Below are positions 5,400 through 6,375 of a DNA stretch of 6,375 bases, piece by piece. This stretch comes from an uncultured Collinsella sp. (lineage in GTDB: Bacteria; Actinomycetota; Coriobacteriia; Coriobacteriales; Coriobacteriaceae), in NCBI GenBank assembly GCA_937950415.1, contig CALFDL010000363.1, positions 1-6,375 of the forward strand, given 5' to 3'. The position numbers were made by a program, and so were the translations under genes. Below the pieces are notes generated by a model. It was not told where the DNA came from, did no database searches, and was given only the letters and a program-made list of their open reading frames with translations. Numbering within the stretch: the stretch's first letter is position 1; each line of letters begins with the position of its first letter.

Positions 5400-6254
5400 A
5401 TGTCCGTCCGCATTATTACCGATTCCGCAAGCGATATGTCGCCGGCTGAGCACCCCGCTCTGCATGTTCTGCCGCTGTCCGTCACCTTTGGCACCGATGT
5501 GTACATGGATGGCGTCGACATCGATCACCAGCGCTTTTACGAGATGCTCGTGGAGCGCGATGAGCTGCCCAAGACCGGCCAGGTCAACCCGTACGCGTTT
5601 TCGCGGGCGATTGCCGAGGCGCGTGAGGCCGGCGATGAGGCTGTGATTATTACCGTGGGCGCTAAGCTTTCGGGCACCAATCAGAGTGCCCGCACCGCAC
5701 TTGCCGAGGCCCCGGGCGGCGATGTGTACGTGGTGGATAGCAATAACGTCACCCTGGGCGAGCGTGTCCTGGTCGAGTATGCGCTGCGCCTGGTGGACGA
5801 GGGCCGCAGTGCGGCTCAGATCGCGGCGGCCGTCGAGGCCGTCCGTGACCGCGTGGTCGTCATCGGCCTGCTCGAGACGCTGGAGTACCTGGTGCGCGGC
5901 GGCCGCCTGTCTGCTGCGGCGGGCGCTGTGGGCACGCTGCTCAACGTGAAGCCGGTCGTGGCTGCCGAGGACGGTCTGATCGTGCAGCTGGGCAAGGCGC
6001 GCGGTTCCAAGAACGGCCGTAACCTGCTCAACCAGAAGGTCGAAAAGGCAGGCGGCATCGACTTTTCCATGCCGCTGGCGCTCGGCTATACGGGCCTTTC
6101 GGATGCGGTGCTCAAGAAGTATATCGAGGACAGCGCGGCACTGTGGGCTGGCCACACCGAGGGCGAACTGCCCGTTCACACCATCGGCGCCACCATCGGC
6201 ACCCATGTAGGCCCCGGCGCCGTAGCCGTAGCCTTCTTCCAGCCCGTTAACTAG
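5400..6254 (+). CDS. DegV family fatty-acid-binding protein (FakB-like)
   Basis: Cytosolic protein of 284 residues, the normal DegV length. Characterised members such as FakB bind a fatty acid and present it to the kinase FakA, which makes acyl-phosphate for phospholipid synthesis. The sequence shows the N-terminal strand and loop VRIITDSASDMS (3-14); KTGQVNPYAF (58-67) at the position of the family T/S-rich QPSP motif; ITVGAKLSGTNQSARTA (84-100), whose SGT is the carboxylate-binding loop; VVDSNNVTLGERVLVEYA (111-128); LEYLVRGGRLS (161-171) followed by LLNVKPVV (180-187); and the C-terminal IGATIGTHVGPGAVAVAFF (262-280), whose histidine at 269 corresponds to the conserved H-x-GPG histidine. 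No fakA is in the window, so lipid function is a family inference. It may be co-transcribed with marR, and a palindromic repeat follows 10 nt after the stop. Confidence 0.92.
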   Translation: MSVRIITDSASDMSPAEHPALHVLPLSVTFGTDVYMDGVDIDHQRFYEMLVERDELPKTGQVNPYAFSRAIAEAREAGDEAVIITVGAKLSGTNQSARTALAEAPGGDVYVVDSNNVTLGERVLVEYALRLVDEGRSAAQIAAAVEAVRDRVVVIGLLETLEYLVRGGRLSAAAGAVGTLLNVKPVVAAEDGLIVQLGKARGSKNGRNLLNQKVEKAGGIDFSMPLALGYTGLSDAVLKKYIEDSAALWAGHTEGELPVHTIGATIGTHVGPGAVAVAFFQPVN

Positions 6255-6264
6255 CCCACCTGCC

Positions 6265-6304
6265 AAAACCACCACAAAGGGGACAGGCACCTTTGTGGTG
6301 GTTT
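6265..6304. terminator. Palindromic repeat copy 3; terminator-like, inverted copy of 4687-4726
   Basis: The arm 6266-6280 pairs perfectly with 6290-6304, a 15-bp stem with a 9-nt loop (GGACAGGCA), beginning 10-11 nt after the degV stop. The plus-strand tail is short (TTTA), while the minus-strand tail is TTTT, so termination of degV may be partial. The 40 bp are the exact reverse complement of copy 2. Confidence 0.7.
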
Positions 6305-6333
6305 ATGCTATTCCGGGTGGAAGGGAGCGAGTA

Positions 6334-6375
6334 ATGGCGTCTGAGGGCTTTTTTGAGCGGGTGTACGAGGTGGTC
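6334..6375 (+). CDS. MGMT/alkyltransferase-like protein, N-terminal fragment
   Basis: An ATG at 6334 is preceded by AAGGGAG (6321-6327, 6 nt spacing) and opens a frame running off the window end. The 14 visible residues, MASEGFFERVYEVV, resemble the N-terminus of short MGMT-family proteins (alkyltransferase-like or Ogt-type O6-alkylguanine DNA repair), which commonly begin with an FFERVY-V motif before IP-G-V-TYG. The active-site region is outside the window, so whether it has the catalytic cysteine cannot be told. Confidence 0.55.
   Translation, partial: MASEGFFERVYEVV

Noticed and set aside
5358..6290. Minus-strand open frame of about 310 codons opposite degV
   Set aside because: It covers the whole DegV coding region plus a terminator palindrome, and its translation is low-complexity; treated as a shadow.

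Overview
The window looks like chromosomal DNA from a Coriobacteriia gut anaerobe, most probably Collinsella or a close relative. This is inferred from the high-GC codon use, a LctP-type lactate permease next to an ATP-dependent PEP carboxykinase, and intergenic palindromes with GGGGAC / GTCCCC cores, which I associate with this group. No database search was possible. The genes are ordinary housekeeping or metabolic genes with intact reading frames. I see no prophage, transposase, CRISPR array, rRNA or tRNA.

Layout: (1) 1-40, minus strand: the first 13 codons of a divergent gene that leaves the window. (2) 41-219: a divergent regulatory spacer with a TTGAAC-N5-GTTCAA inverted repeat. (3) 220-1791: a LctP-family lactate permease. 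(4) 1792-2042: a repeat-rich spacer with a symmetric four-unit GGGGAC element, a GC hairpin, and a perfect 16-bp palindrome of LacI-operator type upstream of the next gene. (5) 2043-3713: pckA, ATP-type phosphoenolpyruvate carboxykinase. (6) 3714-3940: a terminator-like palindrome, a promoter, and a structured leader ending in a long hairpin plus U-tract. (7) 3941-4660: a stand-alone B3/B4 (PheT-type tRNA-binding) domain protein. (8) 4687-4727: a strong palindromic terminator. (9) 4831-5280: a MarR-family regulator behind a probable self-operator. (10) 5400-6254: a DegV-family (FakB-like) fatty-acid-binding protein. (11) 6265-6304: an exact inverted copy of the terminator palindrome. (12) 6334-6375: the start of a probable MGMT/alkyltransferase-like protein.

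How the genes fit together: lactate uptake and PEP carboxykinase can be linked through pyruvate, oxaloacetate and PEP (gluconeogenesis, or ATP-yielding CO2 fixation in the reverse direction). They look like separate transcription units, because the spacer is about 250 bp and carries its own operator-like sites. marR and degV may form a short operon, since no terminator separates them. The clearest non-coding signals are the intergenic repeats, one just after the stop codon of each of four genes (lctP, pckA, the B3/B4 gene and degV), and the leader RNA ahead of the B3/B4 gene, which looks like an attenuator or a small RNA. I found no convincing new multi-gene system.
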